Shown: positions 44,812 to 52,590 of the stretch, piece by piece | How positions within the stretch are numbered: the first letter of the stretch is position 1 | Layout of the letters: each line of letters starts with the position of its first letter | NCBI GenBank assembly: GCA_010672925.1 | Contig: JAAHFP010000006.1 | Location: forward strand, 239,503 to 303,502 | Length of the DNA stretch: 64,000 nucleotides | Direction of reading: 5' to 3' | Origin: Symploca sp. SIO1C2 | GTDB lineage: Bacteria > Cyanobacteriota > Cyanobacteriia > Cyanobacteriales > Coleofasciculaceae | Made by a program: the position numbers and the translations under genes | The notes under the pieces: model-generated | What the model saw: the letters and a program-made list of their open reading frames with translations, nothing else | Told to the model about the DNA's origin: nothing | Database searches by the model: none

Positions 44812-46182
44812 TCATGTGAGATGTTTGAGGAGCAACTGACAAACATCAGTAGCATCAATAGCTCTGTTTTCCAGTAAATCTGTCTGTTGTGTGATCAACA
44901 GGGGACTATCGGCGACAGAGGTAGTAACACAACCATGGGAGCCACGGACAAGTGTTGCATCAAGGGGAATCACGTCCATTAAATAGCGAAACCCAAGTTG
45001 TTTTTTTAGCAGGGTTAGTCCTATCTTTAACGGAGGAAATTTGAGCTGGGGATCCAGGAAGAGTTCGACGGGATCGAAACCGGGTTTGCGATGAATATCC
45101 ACAGTTTTAGCAAAGTCAGGAGCACGAGAGTCATCAAGCCAGTAGTAGTAAGTAAACCAAGCATTGGGCTTTGCGATCGCGACTAATTCCCCGGATCTGG
45201 GATGATCTAGATGATAGGCTTGTTTTCCGGCTTCATCTAATACTTCTGCTACTCCCTCCGTTGCTTCCAGTAGAGAGCGAACTTTGGATATAGAGGCAGG
45301 ATCGTTGATATAAACGTGGGCAATCTGATGATCTGCCACCGCAAAGGCTTTACTAGCGCCAGCATCCAGCAACTCTCTTCCCAATTCCTCACGCACAGCA
45401 ATTAAGCCATTTTGTCTGAGTATTTGGTTGATATGGATTGGTTGGGAGACGGAGGTAATACCGTATCCAGATAAGATGACAATCTGAGCATCCTGTGCTT
45501 GATAATATTGAATCAAATCGCCACAGACAGTATCAATCCCTTGGAGATCTGTGGCTACTTTTTCTGGATCTTGACCAAACTTCTGTAAGCAGTAATCTAA
45601 GTGAGGTAAATAGATGAGGGTTAAGGTAGGATGGTAGCGCTCTTCAACTGATTTGGCAGCATTGGCAATCCAGCAGCTGCAATCGATTGAAGCATTTGGA
45701 CCCCAAAAGTTGAATAAGGGAAATTGACCTAACTCTGATTGTAGCTGCGATCGCAATTGGGCTGGTTTAGTATTGATATCAGGGATTTTCCTACCGTCAG
45801 CGGGGTACATCGGGCGGGGTGTGACTTCATAATCCGCTGATGAGTACATGTTGTACCACCAGAACAGGTTAGCACAGGTGAAGGAAGGGTCGAAGGCACG
45901 GGCAAGATCCCAGATTTTAGGAGCCTGAAGCAATTTATTCGACTGTCGCCAAAATTTGACTTCACAGCGATCGCGGAAGTACCAGCCATTACCGACGATA
46001 CCATGTTCGTTGGGATATTTACCTGTGAGATAGGTAGACTGAACCGTGGCAGTAACCGCAGGTAATACTGGCTTAATCGAAACAAGTTGTCCTTTAGCAG
46101 CCCATTGTGATAGATAAGGAGTGTATTCTCCTAGCCAACGGGGTGTTAATCCTACTACATTTAGAACAACAGTTTTACGCAT
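44812..46182 (-). CDS. eboF: Alkaline phosphatase superfamily phosphodiesterase, EboF-like
   Basis: 456 aa of the type I phosphodiesterase/nucleotide pyrophosphatase family. The nucleophile region is PAVTATVQSTYLTGKYPNEH, followed by GIVGNGWYF; the metal-binding LPHLDYCLQKFG is at about residue 200. Where ENPP enzymes have SDHGM, this protein has LSGYGITSVSQPIHINQILR. In ebo clusters a gene of this family follows eboE and is called eboF; its reaction is not known. No signal peptide is visible, so it would work in the cytosol before export. Divergent from the VTT-domain gene (41 bp). Confidence 0.82.
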   Translation of the reverse strand: MRKTVVLNVVGLTPRWLGEYTPYLSQWAAKGQLVSIKPVLPAVTATVQSTYLTGKYPNEHGIVGNGWYFRDRCEVKFWRQSNKLLQAPKIWDLARAFDPSFTCANLFWWYNMYSSADYEVTPRPMYPADGRKIPDINTKPAQLRSQLQSELGQFPLFNFWGPNASIDCSCWIANAAKSVEERYHPTLTLIYLPHLDYCLQKFGQDPEKVATDLQGIDTVCGDLIQYYQAQDAQIVILSGYGITSVSQPIHINQILRQNGLIAVREELGRELLDAGASKAFAVADHQIAHVYINDPASISKVRSLLEATEGVAEVLDEAGKQAYHLDHPRSGELVAIAKPNAWFTYYYWLDDSRAPDFAKTVDIHRKPGFDPVELFLDPQLKFPPLKIGLTLLKKQLGFRYLMDVIPLDATLVRGSHGCVTTSVADSPLLITQQTDLLENRAIDATDVCQLLLKHLT

Positions 46183-46223
46183 AATTGATCATTATTAACT
46201 AAGGCTTGGGAGAATAGGTCTTT

Positions 46224-46862
46224 ATGAAGAAATACTTAATTATTGTTGGCTGCTTGCTGCTATTTTTTTTGCTGACATTTTTATTAGTTGAGCAACTGAA
46301 TATACCAATTTTAACTGACCCAAGCTACTTAATGGAAACTAAGGGTATTAGCAGTGCTGTTGCCAGTGTTGCCTTACTTACAGTAGATGTATTTTTACCT
46401 GCTCCTTCTAGTTTAATCATGATTGCCAACGGAGCCTTATTTGGTATAGTTCTTGGTTCTTTATTGTCTCTTGTTGGTAGCTTAAGTGCTGGCCTAATCG
46501 GATTTTTTATTGGTAGAAGGGGAGGTTCATTACTAGAGAGACTGCTCTCGCGATCGCAGCGAAAAAAAGCTAATCGAATTCTGGAAAAATGGGGCTTATT
46601 AGCGATTATTGTTACCCGTCCAGTACCTTTGTTAGCGGAGACAACGGTGATTATGGCTGGCACATCGGAAATAAGTTGGCTAGGTATGGCTTTAGCTACT
46701 TTAGCTGGCTCTTTACCAGCTGCCCTACTTTATGCCCTCACTGGGGCGACTGCTGCTAGTTTTGACAATAGTTTACTGATGTTTGGGTTGGTGTTGTTGA
46801 TTGCTGGAGGATTCTGGTTGGTAGGTAATCGATTACATCATATTCTGGCAAAAAAGCAATAG
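46224..46862 (+). CDS. TVP38/DedA-type (VTT domain) membrane protein
   Basis: 212 aa with about five or six membrane segments. Family signatures: LPAPSSLIMIANGALFGIVL, GSLSAGLIGFFIGRRGG, and RILEKWGLLAIIVTRPVPLL followed by AETTVIMAGTSEISW. The VTT/DedA superfamily includes lipid scramblases and flippases (bacterial DedA and PopT-type carriers of C55-P). It sits between eboF and the ferritin-like genes, on the opposite strand; a role in moving a lipid-linked intermediate is possible (inference). A shared hairpin terminator follows. Confidence 0.87.
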   Translation: MKKYLIIVGCLLLFFLLTFLLVEQLNIPILTDPSYLMETKGISSAVASVALLTVDVFLPAPSSLIMIANGALFGIVLGSLLSLVGSLSAGLIGFFIGRRGGSLLERLLSRSQRKKANRILEKWGLLAIIVTRPVPLLAETTVIMAGTSEISWLGMALATLAGSLPAALLYALTGATAASFDNSLLMFGLVLLIAGGFWLVGNRLHHILAKKQ

Positions 46863-46894
46863 CTAAAGTGACAAAAGTAGGTTGGGGGTCACGC

Positions 46895-46940
46895 AAGTGA
46901 AACCCAACACCAATGTTCTGCTGTTGGGTTTCGCTTTTAG
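46895..46940. terminator. Bidirectional hairpin terminator
   Basis: AAGTGAAACCCAAC and GTTGGGTTTCGCTT form a 14-bp stem (one G-U wobble) with a 14-nt loop and a TTTT tail, between the convergent VTT gene and the 762-aa gene. Confidence 0.75.
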
Positions 46941-46954
46941 TGATTTGGGATAAC

Positions 46955-49243
46955 TTAGTGCAATAACAAGTATCCAAAACCTAACAAAGCCAGCACAACT
47001 ACAATAGCGATCGCTATCGGTTTGAAATTGGGGGCTTTATTTGGTGGAGTATCTTTGACTGGTGGTGCTTTATCTGGCAAAGGCTCTGTTACTGGTGTCG
47101 TTTTTGCTGGACTTATAGAATCTACAATCAATCTAGGTGGGATTTGACTCAGGTATTGATCATAGAGTTCGAGAATGCGACGCTGACCAGCAGAGAGGGC
47201 ACGAGTAACTGGCATGTACTGAGAAGATGTAAACAACTCCGGGCTAGTTACCCTAAGAATTTTTCCCCGCCACTCCTGGAACTTGAGAGGGCTGTTAATG
47301 AAGTCCATCACTGGATACATGAGATGGTATGTGTTGTAAACTTCATTGAATACCCTCTGGTTCACTTGGGTAATATCAGGATTAGTCCTAAGCCACTCTT
47401 CAAAAGAGTCTGCCATAGCGTTATGGAAAGGCAAACAACGAATGACTGTATAAAAAGCTGAAGCAACTGTCTCAGCATTGCCTAGATTAAAAGGTGCGCC
47501 GACATATGATTGTTCCGGTAACGCTGGAGAAAAAGCGATGTTGGGTGTACCTGGATGGAGAGCCCTGACTCCAATGGTCACCTCTCCATCTCTGGTGACA
47601 GGAATAGGTGGTGTGTCCTGTGTGTAAGGTTGGAATGTCTCATTTGGATCTTTATAAAACAATTCGACGTTTTCATCCTGGGTTAGAGCCAGCGTCGTCC
47701 CTCCGGGAAGTGGCTGCCCACCATAGTACTGAACCTTAACAGTAAATGTGGGCATCTCAGCATCATTATTCCAGGAGGGATTGGGCTGATTGACATATAC
47801 TCCGCGTTGGTCTGTTTGTGCGGTGAGTGGAGTTTCTATCAATGCCAAGACAGGGGTCTGAGAATCACCTTGAGAATCGTAAGATTCAACTTGGATAACC
47901 AACGGGTTGTTTTGGATATTATCTGCAGTGATACCTCTTGGAATCTCAGTGATATCTACCACCCCTGCTGTTTGTTCATAGCTTGATTTATCATTTAGTA
48001 AAGTGGCAATTAGCTGAAATTCATTGTTTAGTAGTAAGCCCAGTTGAACAGTACCAAAGTTTGCTTTTTGGCCTGAACTATCATATTCGGGCATTGCTGT
48101 ACCGAGATCCACACTCAACCGTTCAACATCAGTTCCGTTGACTTTGACTTCCACTGTTGCTGGTCCTAGTGTTACTTGTGCTGGGTAACTGGGAAGGTCT
48201 TTTGCCTGCACTTTAATTCCATCATTGCCTTCATTGCTTCCATTGTTATTCGGGAAGGGAATCAGAAGACGCCCCTCAGGAACGCTAACTAACTCGCCTT
48301 GCTTCCACAAACCAATCCAACCGACGACACGGCTATAAGCATGGTTAATTGGTCGTGGTGGTTTAGTTGTAGATAGTCCTTTTTGGTAATCTTCTTGTGC
48401 TTGATTGTACTCCTGATATAGTGTGGCAATTTCCTCCATGCGAAGATAAAGCTCACCAGGACATATTCCGTTGAAGGCATCTCCTTGGAAGTAAATTGTG
48501 TCGTAGTTTGTGAAGCGCAGCATCAGCCCTGCTACCTCAGGAGAAGCCATTGCATCTCGTAGCTGGGTGGCGAGGGTAGAGCTTTCAGCGTCCAACCACT
48601 GAATGTCGTCTTTATGAAAGCAAGTTTGGAAAACAGCAGAAAATGTTCCGGCAATGATCAGATCTCCGGTGGCGTTATAGTTATGTGTACTCCCGATCCA
48701 TCGTGAGTGCATACGGTACTTGACGGGGGCAGTGAATCCCCTATCTGATGAACCTAAAGTAAAGCTATCTGCAAAAATTTGCGAACTCCAGAAGGACACT
48801 GGATTAACGTCAACCAACTTGGCACTGATAGTGTTGAGGTTGAACTGCAATGGCAGATCTATCCAAGAATCGCTGTTCTGATAGCTCCCGCTTGCATCAG
48901 TGTAACCAGTGACGTGGGTGAAATCTGTCGGTTTGGAAAAATTTGGGTTTTGGATTTTGGGGAGATTCTCGGTAACGAACCCACACTGATTACCTCCGTA
49001 GTAAGCCCATTCTGCTGGCGGTACTTTGTCCTCTGGCTTATCATATGGGATGGGTACTACAGACCAATCTTGGAACTCGCTTTCGGTATATACTCCTTGG
49101 CTGTGCAAGTAAGGACAGTTCAGTTGGGCATTGGGAGGATCGTAAGTATCTATGGGGGGACTATAGTCATTGTTATTAAAGGTGCTAGGATTCCAGTAGT
49201 TGTAACCCTGGAAATAAAGTCGGGGAAGTCGTAATACGCCCAT
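46955..49243 (-). CDS. VioB N-terminal-like protein with C-terminal membrane anchor
   Basis: 762 aa. The N-terminus MGVLRLPRLYFQGYNYWNPS has the PR.(Y/H)F.G signature of VioB/RebD/StaD N-terminal regions. GWIGLWKQGELVSVPEGRLL and MPVTRALSAGQRRILELYDQ match the VioB blocks VGLWRRGEL...PAGRLLRP and YMPSTRELSAPKARLF, placed before the ferritin-like domain there. Here no ferritin-like domain follows: instead a Pro/Thr-rich linker and one C-terminal membrane helix (AIAIVVVLALLGFGYLLLH). The ferritin-like half is supplied by the gene just upstream (326 aa, 25 bp away); AAGGAGG precedes this start. Probably a membrane-tethered subunit; enzyme activity unproven. Confidence 0.8.
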   Translation of the reverse strand: MGVLRLPRLYFQGYNYWNPSTFNNNDYSPPIDTYDPPNAQLNCPYLHSQGVYTESEFQDWSVVPIPYDKPEDKVPPAEWAYYGGNQCGFVTENLPKIQNPNFSKPTDFTHVTGYTDASGSYQNSDSWIDLPLQFNLNTISAKLVDVNPVSFWSSQIFADSFTLGSSDRGFTAPVKYRMHSRWIGSTHNYNATGDLIIAGTFSAVFQTCFHKDDIQWLDAESSTLATQLRDAMASPEVAGLMLRFTNYDTIYFQGDAFNGICPGELYLRMEEIATLYQEYNQAQEDYQKGLSTTKPPRPINHAYSRVVGWIGLWKQGELVSVPEGRLLIPFPNNNGSNEGNDGIKVQAKDLPSYPAQVTLGPATVEVKVNGTDVERLSVDLGTAMPEYDSSGQKANFGTVQLGLLLNNEFQLIATLLNDKSSYEQTAGVVDITEIPRGITADNIQNNPLVIQVESYDSQGDSQTPVLALIETPLTAQTDQRGVYVNQPNPSWNNDAEMPTFTVKVQYYGGQPLPGGTTLALTQDENVELFYKDPNETFQPYTQDTPPIPVTRDGEVTIGVRALHPGTPNIAFSPALPEQSYVGAPFNLGNAETVASAFYTVIRCLPFHNAMADSFEEWLRTNPDITQVNQRVFNEVYNTYHLMYPVMDFINSPLKFQEWRGKILRVTSPELFTSSQYMPVTRALSAGQRRILELYDQYLSQIPPRLIVDSISPAKTTPVTEPLPDKAPPVKDTPPNKAPNFKPIAIAIVVVLALLGFGYLLLH

Positions 49244-49268
49244 GTCTGGTTCCTCCTTAATTAGTTGA

Positions 49269-50249
49269 TTAGTTTACTCGCTCACCTGCGGGAATATATT
49301 CAAAGGTTGGTCCGGGGAGGTAGTCGGTGTCCGGTACTGTTCCTCCTGTATTGCGTAACACTGCGGCTTGCCGGTTTAACTGTTTCATCAGCGTGGTGGA
49401 TTTATAAAATACCTCCGGATGATTGCTGCTGAAAGTACTTTGAAGTTCGTCGAGCAAATTGCTGTAAGTCGAGTTGAATGCTTGGTTAGCCTCCTGCTGC
49501 TCCGGATTGTACTCATGCTCATAGGGAGCATCGATCACCTGGTAAACGTCTGTATCAAGGTTGAGGAAGCCCTGTTCGATCGCCCTGTAAACTCCAAGGA
49601 ACTTCCAGAAATGTGCTAATTCATGCTCGCCGTCTTCGTGTTCATTCTTAGAGAACCCTTCGCCCTGCTTGACGATCAAATCCACTGCCTTTAAGGCATC
49701 TTGTTGACAACCAACCTGGATTAATGTCCCTACCCCAGGATTATCAAATGTTGGCAACTGCTTTCTTCGGCTACAATAGTTTAGGTCTTCAGTCAGTTCC
49801 GGTCTAATATATTGCTCGTAAAATTGACCCAGGGTTAGTATCCCACTGCAAAGATCATAGTACTCAGGAAACTCAATACTGAGGAAATTTTTGATTGAAT
49901 CGTAAGAAAGTCGCCCTAGCTTTACCTCGACGTCGATTTCCCCCTCAGAAATTGGAGGGCGTAGCAGTGGGCATGGATATTGGGGTAGGTAGGGCGACTC
50001 AGTGAGTGCTGGTGTCCCTCCTAGGGAGTTGAGGATATTCGAGACTAATCCCATGTGTAACATCTCTTCTACAATCACAGACATAATTGTCTGAGCAGCT
50101 TGAGCACCTGCCTGACTACCCCCATCATTGAGAGGTTTAATAGACCAATAGGTATAGAGATAGGTGGGGATTGTTGTCAATTCTGCGGCCATTGCTGAAC
50201 GCAGGTTATTCTGTAATGTCGTTGATATAATATCAGTGTCGGTCATCAT
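49269..50249 (-). CDS. Ferritin-like domain protein (VioB-type), stand-alone
   Basis: 326 aa, nearly all one ferritin-like domain of the VioB (iminophenyl-pyruvate dimer synthase) type. Visible iron-ligand blocks: AAELTTIPTYLYTYW (residues 21-35), VEEMLHMGLVSNILNSLGGT (60-79), QGEG (195-198) and ELAHFWKF (210-217). It lacks the large N-terminal domain that accompanies it in VioB; the next gene (762 aa) encodes that domain, so the two look like a split VioB. AGGAG lies before the tandem ATG start. Start of a two-gene unit whose upstream region resembles two others in this locus. Confidence 0.85.
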   Translation of the reverse strand: MMTDTDIISTTLQNNLRSAMAAELTTIPTYLYTYWSIKPLNDGGSQAGAQAAQTIMSVIVEEMLHMGLVSNILNSLGGTPALTESPYLPQYPCPLLRPPISEGEIDVEVKLGRLSYDSIKNFLSIEFPEYYDLCSGILTLGQFYEQYIRPELTEDLNYCSRRKQLPTFDNPGVGTLIQVGCQQDALKAVDLIVKQGEGFSKNEHEDGEHELAHFWKFLGVYRAIEQGFLNLDTDVYQVIDAPYEHEYNPEQQEANQAFNSTYSNLLDELQSTFSSNHPEVFYKSTTLMKQLNRQAAVLRNTGGTVPDTDYLPGPTFEYIPAGERVN

Positions 50250-50514
50250 GATTACCTTCTCCTGTGTTGACTTTTAGAACTAATTATGTATTCAAAGCGA
50301 TTACTAAAGCAATCGCAGTGGTTGACACATCGGCTTGAAAGTTACCGGAAAACACTAATTTCATGTTATTTAATGAGCAACTTACAAAAGTAGTAATAGA
50401 ATTGGGCTATTAGGTCTAAATCTAAGTAAGAAATAGTAGGCAAGGGTGTAGGCTCGACTTACCTAATTCTGGCAAAATGCATTAGGACTTTATCTGAAAT
50501 CCGTTCCTATCTAA

Positions 50515-50721
50515 GGAGCAGAATATCTGAGCGCATCCCAGCTAGCAGCAGGCGAATTCTCCGTTGAATTTTTTTCAATACAGTCGTCTGCAAACAAGCA
50601 ACATAATTCAGGATTAGTTCGACTTGGAATTGATGGATGTCTTGTTGCCACAGTCGGCACAGTTACTGACAGCCTAGACATTCCAATTTTTACTGGAGAA
50701 TTCCGTCTCATCATGAAGTAG
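50515..50721 (+). pseudogene. Orphan coding-like stretch without start
   Basis: A plus-strand frame, open for 68 codons between two stops, reads GAEYLSASQLAAGEFSVEFF ... VRLGIDGCLVATVGTVTDSL ... FTGEFRLIMK. It looks like the C-terminal end of a beta-rich protein but has no start and no relative that I recognise. The rest of 50250-51129 holds the upstream region of the 326-aa gene and a dispersed repeat. Confidence 0.3.
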
Positions 50722-50839
50722 GAAACCGTAGATTGATTCATCAATTATGATGTCTTCGTGGTTTCTCAGGTCTCTAATTGAAATTTTCTTCATTCAAGGT
50801 CAAATACAAGTTGAATTATGTCAGGAGTTAGAGGTGATT

Positions 50840-50960
50840 TCCCAATTTTTTTACAAAGTTTTACATGCTCATCAATCTCTCAAATACTTGACTGATTTAT
50901 GGTGGAAACAGTATCTATAAATACAAAAAATATTGACTATACTAAAAACCCTAAAATTAG
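50840..50960 (-). promoter_or_regulatory. Shared upstream region, copy 1 (before the 326-aa gene)
   Basis: AT-rich block with TTTTTTACAAAG, TTTATGGTGGAAACAGTATC and ATTGACTATACT (plus-strand text). The same order of elements occurs at 58480-58610 and 63050-63185, each upstream of another minus-strand ferritin-like gene. Probably carries regulatory sites; no consensus promoter is assigned. Confidence 0.5.
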
Positions 50961-51009
50961 GCACAACAACAAACTGGCAGATGTCAAATAAAATCGCCAT
51001 TTCCAAACT

Positions 51010-51145
51010 CATTATTTATTACTATCGAGAAACTATAAATGGAACGGGATGTCTAAATTTATTGATATGACACGTTTGCTGGATTCTTTTTGGACTGAAG
51101 TCCAACTACGGCTTATTACTCATTACTCATTACTCATTACTCATT
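51010..51145 (+). repeat. Dispersed repeat (CCTTGATATGAC family), diverged copy 2, with ATGAGTA array
   Basis: GAAACTATAAATGGAACGGG ... TTGATATGACACGTTTGCTG ... CTACGGCTTATTACTCATTA, related to 20900-21040 and 58846-58980. It ends in an ACTCATT heptamer array (51119-51148) that forms the end of eboE. Confidence 0.65.
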
Positions 51146-52344
51146 ACCCACTCATATTCCCGTTGAATAGAAGCCAAAATATCCAGCTTCATCTCCGCTG
51201 GCAAAACACCCCAGGTATAAGTTTCAATTTCCAAGTGTTTACAATGATCATGTTCTTGCAGTAACTTGAGAACAGAAACAATATCTTCTTGAGTAGACTG
51301 CAAAATTTGGTAATCCCGGATAAAGATGGGAACATGAAAGTGAGTACGCCACTCAGTAGCCTGAGTTTGCTCTAAGTATGGTAAGGCGCTGAGTAAATCA
51401 GGATAGTGAGATAAACTGCCATCACTGTGACGCTCAATTACTTGGTGGAGATAAGTAGATTCAGCAAAAGGACTTAATCTCTCTCGCAACAATTGTCGCC
51501 CTGGGAGGTCATCTGGCAATTGCATCTGTAAGGCTGCACTAAGCTGAATTTTGCCAATTCTAATTCCTGCTGCCTGTAGTTGAGCAAAAACCGATGCTGG
51601 TTCTTCATATTCCACGGCAAAATGGCAGGTATCGTAACAAATCTGTACATGTTCTCGTAATAGAGATGCTGCTGAGTCTAAGGAAATTCCCTGGTGTTGG
51701 GCTAAATAGGCTCCTCCTTGAGGCAATAACCAGTTTTGGAAGAAATCAATCACTTCCGCCGCATTTTCGATCAACCCATCTGGTTCAGGTTCTAAATCTA
51801 TATGTAGTAGTTTCCCCGTCTCTTCTCGAATGCGTACCATCTCCGCTGCTACTGTAGTCAGGTTGAGGCTACACTGACTTATCACCGATTCCCTAGCTGT
51901 ATCAGTTTTCCACCAGGGTTTATAGGACAAGGGTACGGTAGAAATACTGCCCTCCATACCGGCTGGTAATAGGGCTGCTAAAATTCTGGCTAACCGCAAA
52001 GTGTATTCTACCCGCTCCAGTTTTGACCAATCAGGAGCATAAACTTGGTCTTTCACTACCTGCTGGTGAAATCCTCCGTAGGGAAAACCATTGAGGGTAA
52101 AGACATACAAGTCCTGTTGGTTGAGCCAATCTTGGAATTGAGCTAAGTTATCCCCTGTTAGCAATTCCCGCGCCGCTATATCTGCCAACCGCAATCCAAT
52201 ACCAAATGATGCTTGGGGTGAGAGCCTTGTTTTGAGTATTGGCAGGTACTGCTGTAGATTGCTCAAGACTTCATCCCAGGTTTCCCCGGGATGAATATTG
52301 GTGCAATAAGTTAAGTGGAAACTGCCGTTAGTGCCAATTTTCAT
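51130..52344 (-). CDS. eboE: Metabolite traffic protein EboE
   Basis: 404 aa TIM-barrel protein of the xylose isomerase/AP-endonuclease superfamily. EboE segments: MKIGTNGSFHLTYCTNIHPG, FGIGLRLADIAARELL, LNGFPYGGFHQQVVKDQVYA, HIDLEPEPDGLIENAAEVID, CYDTCHFAVEYEEP and IETYTWGVLP. In Nostoc punctiforme the ebo genes are needed to move scytonemin monomer to the periplasm; EboE's reaction is unknown. The start is flush with a CAAACAA heptamer array without Shine-Dalgarno, and the last four residues and stop (MSNE-TAA) are made by an ATGAGTA heptamer array, so repeats bracket the gene. eboD lies 11 kb upstream instead of adjacent. Confidence 0.9.
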   Translation of the reverse strand: MKIGTNGSFHLTYCTNIHPGETWDEVLSNLQQYLPILKTRLSPQASFGIGLRLADIAARELLTGDNLAQFQDWLNQQDLYVFTLNGFPYGGFHQQVVKDQVYAPDWSKLERVEYTLRLARILAALLPAGMEGSISTVPLSYKPWWKTDTARESVISQCSLNLTTVAAEMVRIREETGKLLHIDLEPEPDGLIENAAEVIDFFQNWLLPQGGAYLAQHQGISLDSAASLLREHVQICYDTCHFAVEYEEPASVFAQLQAAGIRIGKIQLSAALQMQLPDDLPGRQLLRERLSPFAESTYLHQVIERHSDGSLSHYPDLLSALPYLEQTQATEWRTHFHVPIFIRDYQILQSTQEDIVSVLKLLQEHDHCKHLEIETYTWGVLPAEMKLDILASIQREYEWVMSNE

Positions 52345-52550
52345 TTGTTGTTTGTTGTTTGTTGTTTGTCGTTTGTTGTTTGTCGTTTGTTGTTTGGGCT
52401 AAAGATAAGTGTAGTTATAGCCACGAGCGCTCTTGTGTTTACAGATTGACCGTGGTGAATATTCACAAATACCTTGATTTAACAGTACTTTCCACCTCCC
52501 TAACACCTAACACCTAACACCTAACACCTAACACCTAATACCTAATACCT
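52345..52550. repeat. 7-nt arrays in the eboE leader
   Basis: A TTGTTTG/TCGTTTG array (52345-52396; C/A-rich on the eboE sense strand) touches the eboE start codon, and a second array of CACCTAA heptamers lies at 52504-52550. Confidence 0.92.
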
Positions 52551-52590
52551 ATCTCAACGGAGAATTAAGACTTATTGCAGCAAACCCTTA

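Noticed and set aside
44604-44877. Collagen-like Gly-Asp-Lys protein and Pro-Cys-Leu or Pro-Leu-Ser repeat frames
   Set aside because: All are readings of the GGGAGACAA array between two convergent genes; no start with Shine-Dalgarno, no flanking domain.
50511-50744. 77-codon minus-strand frame
   Set aside because: Antisense to the more protein-like plus-strand orphan frame; Met- and Ser-rich composition without features.
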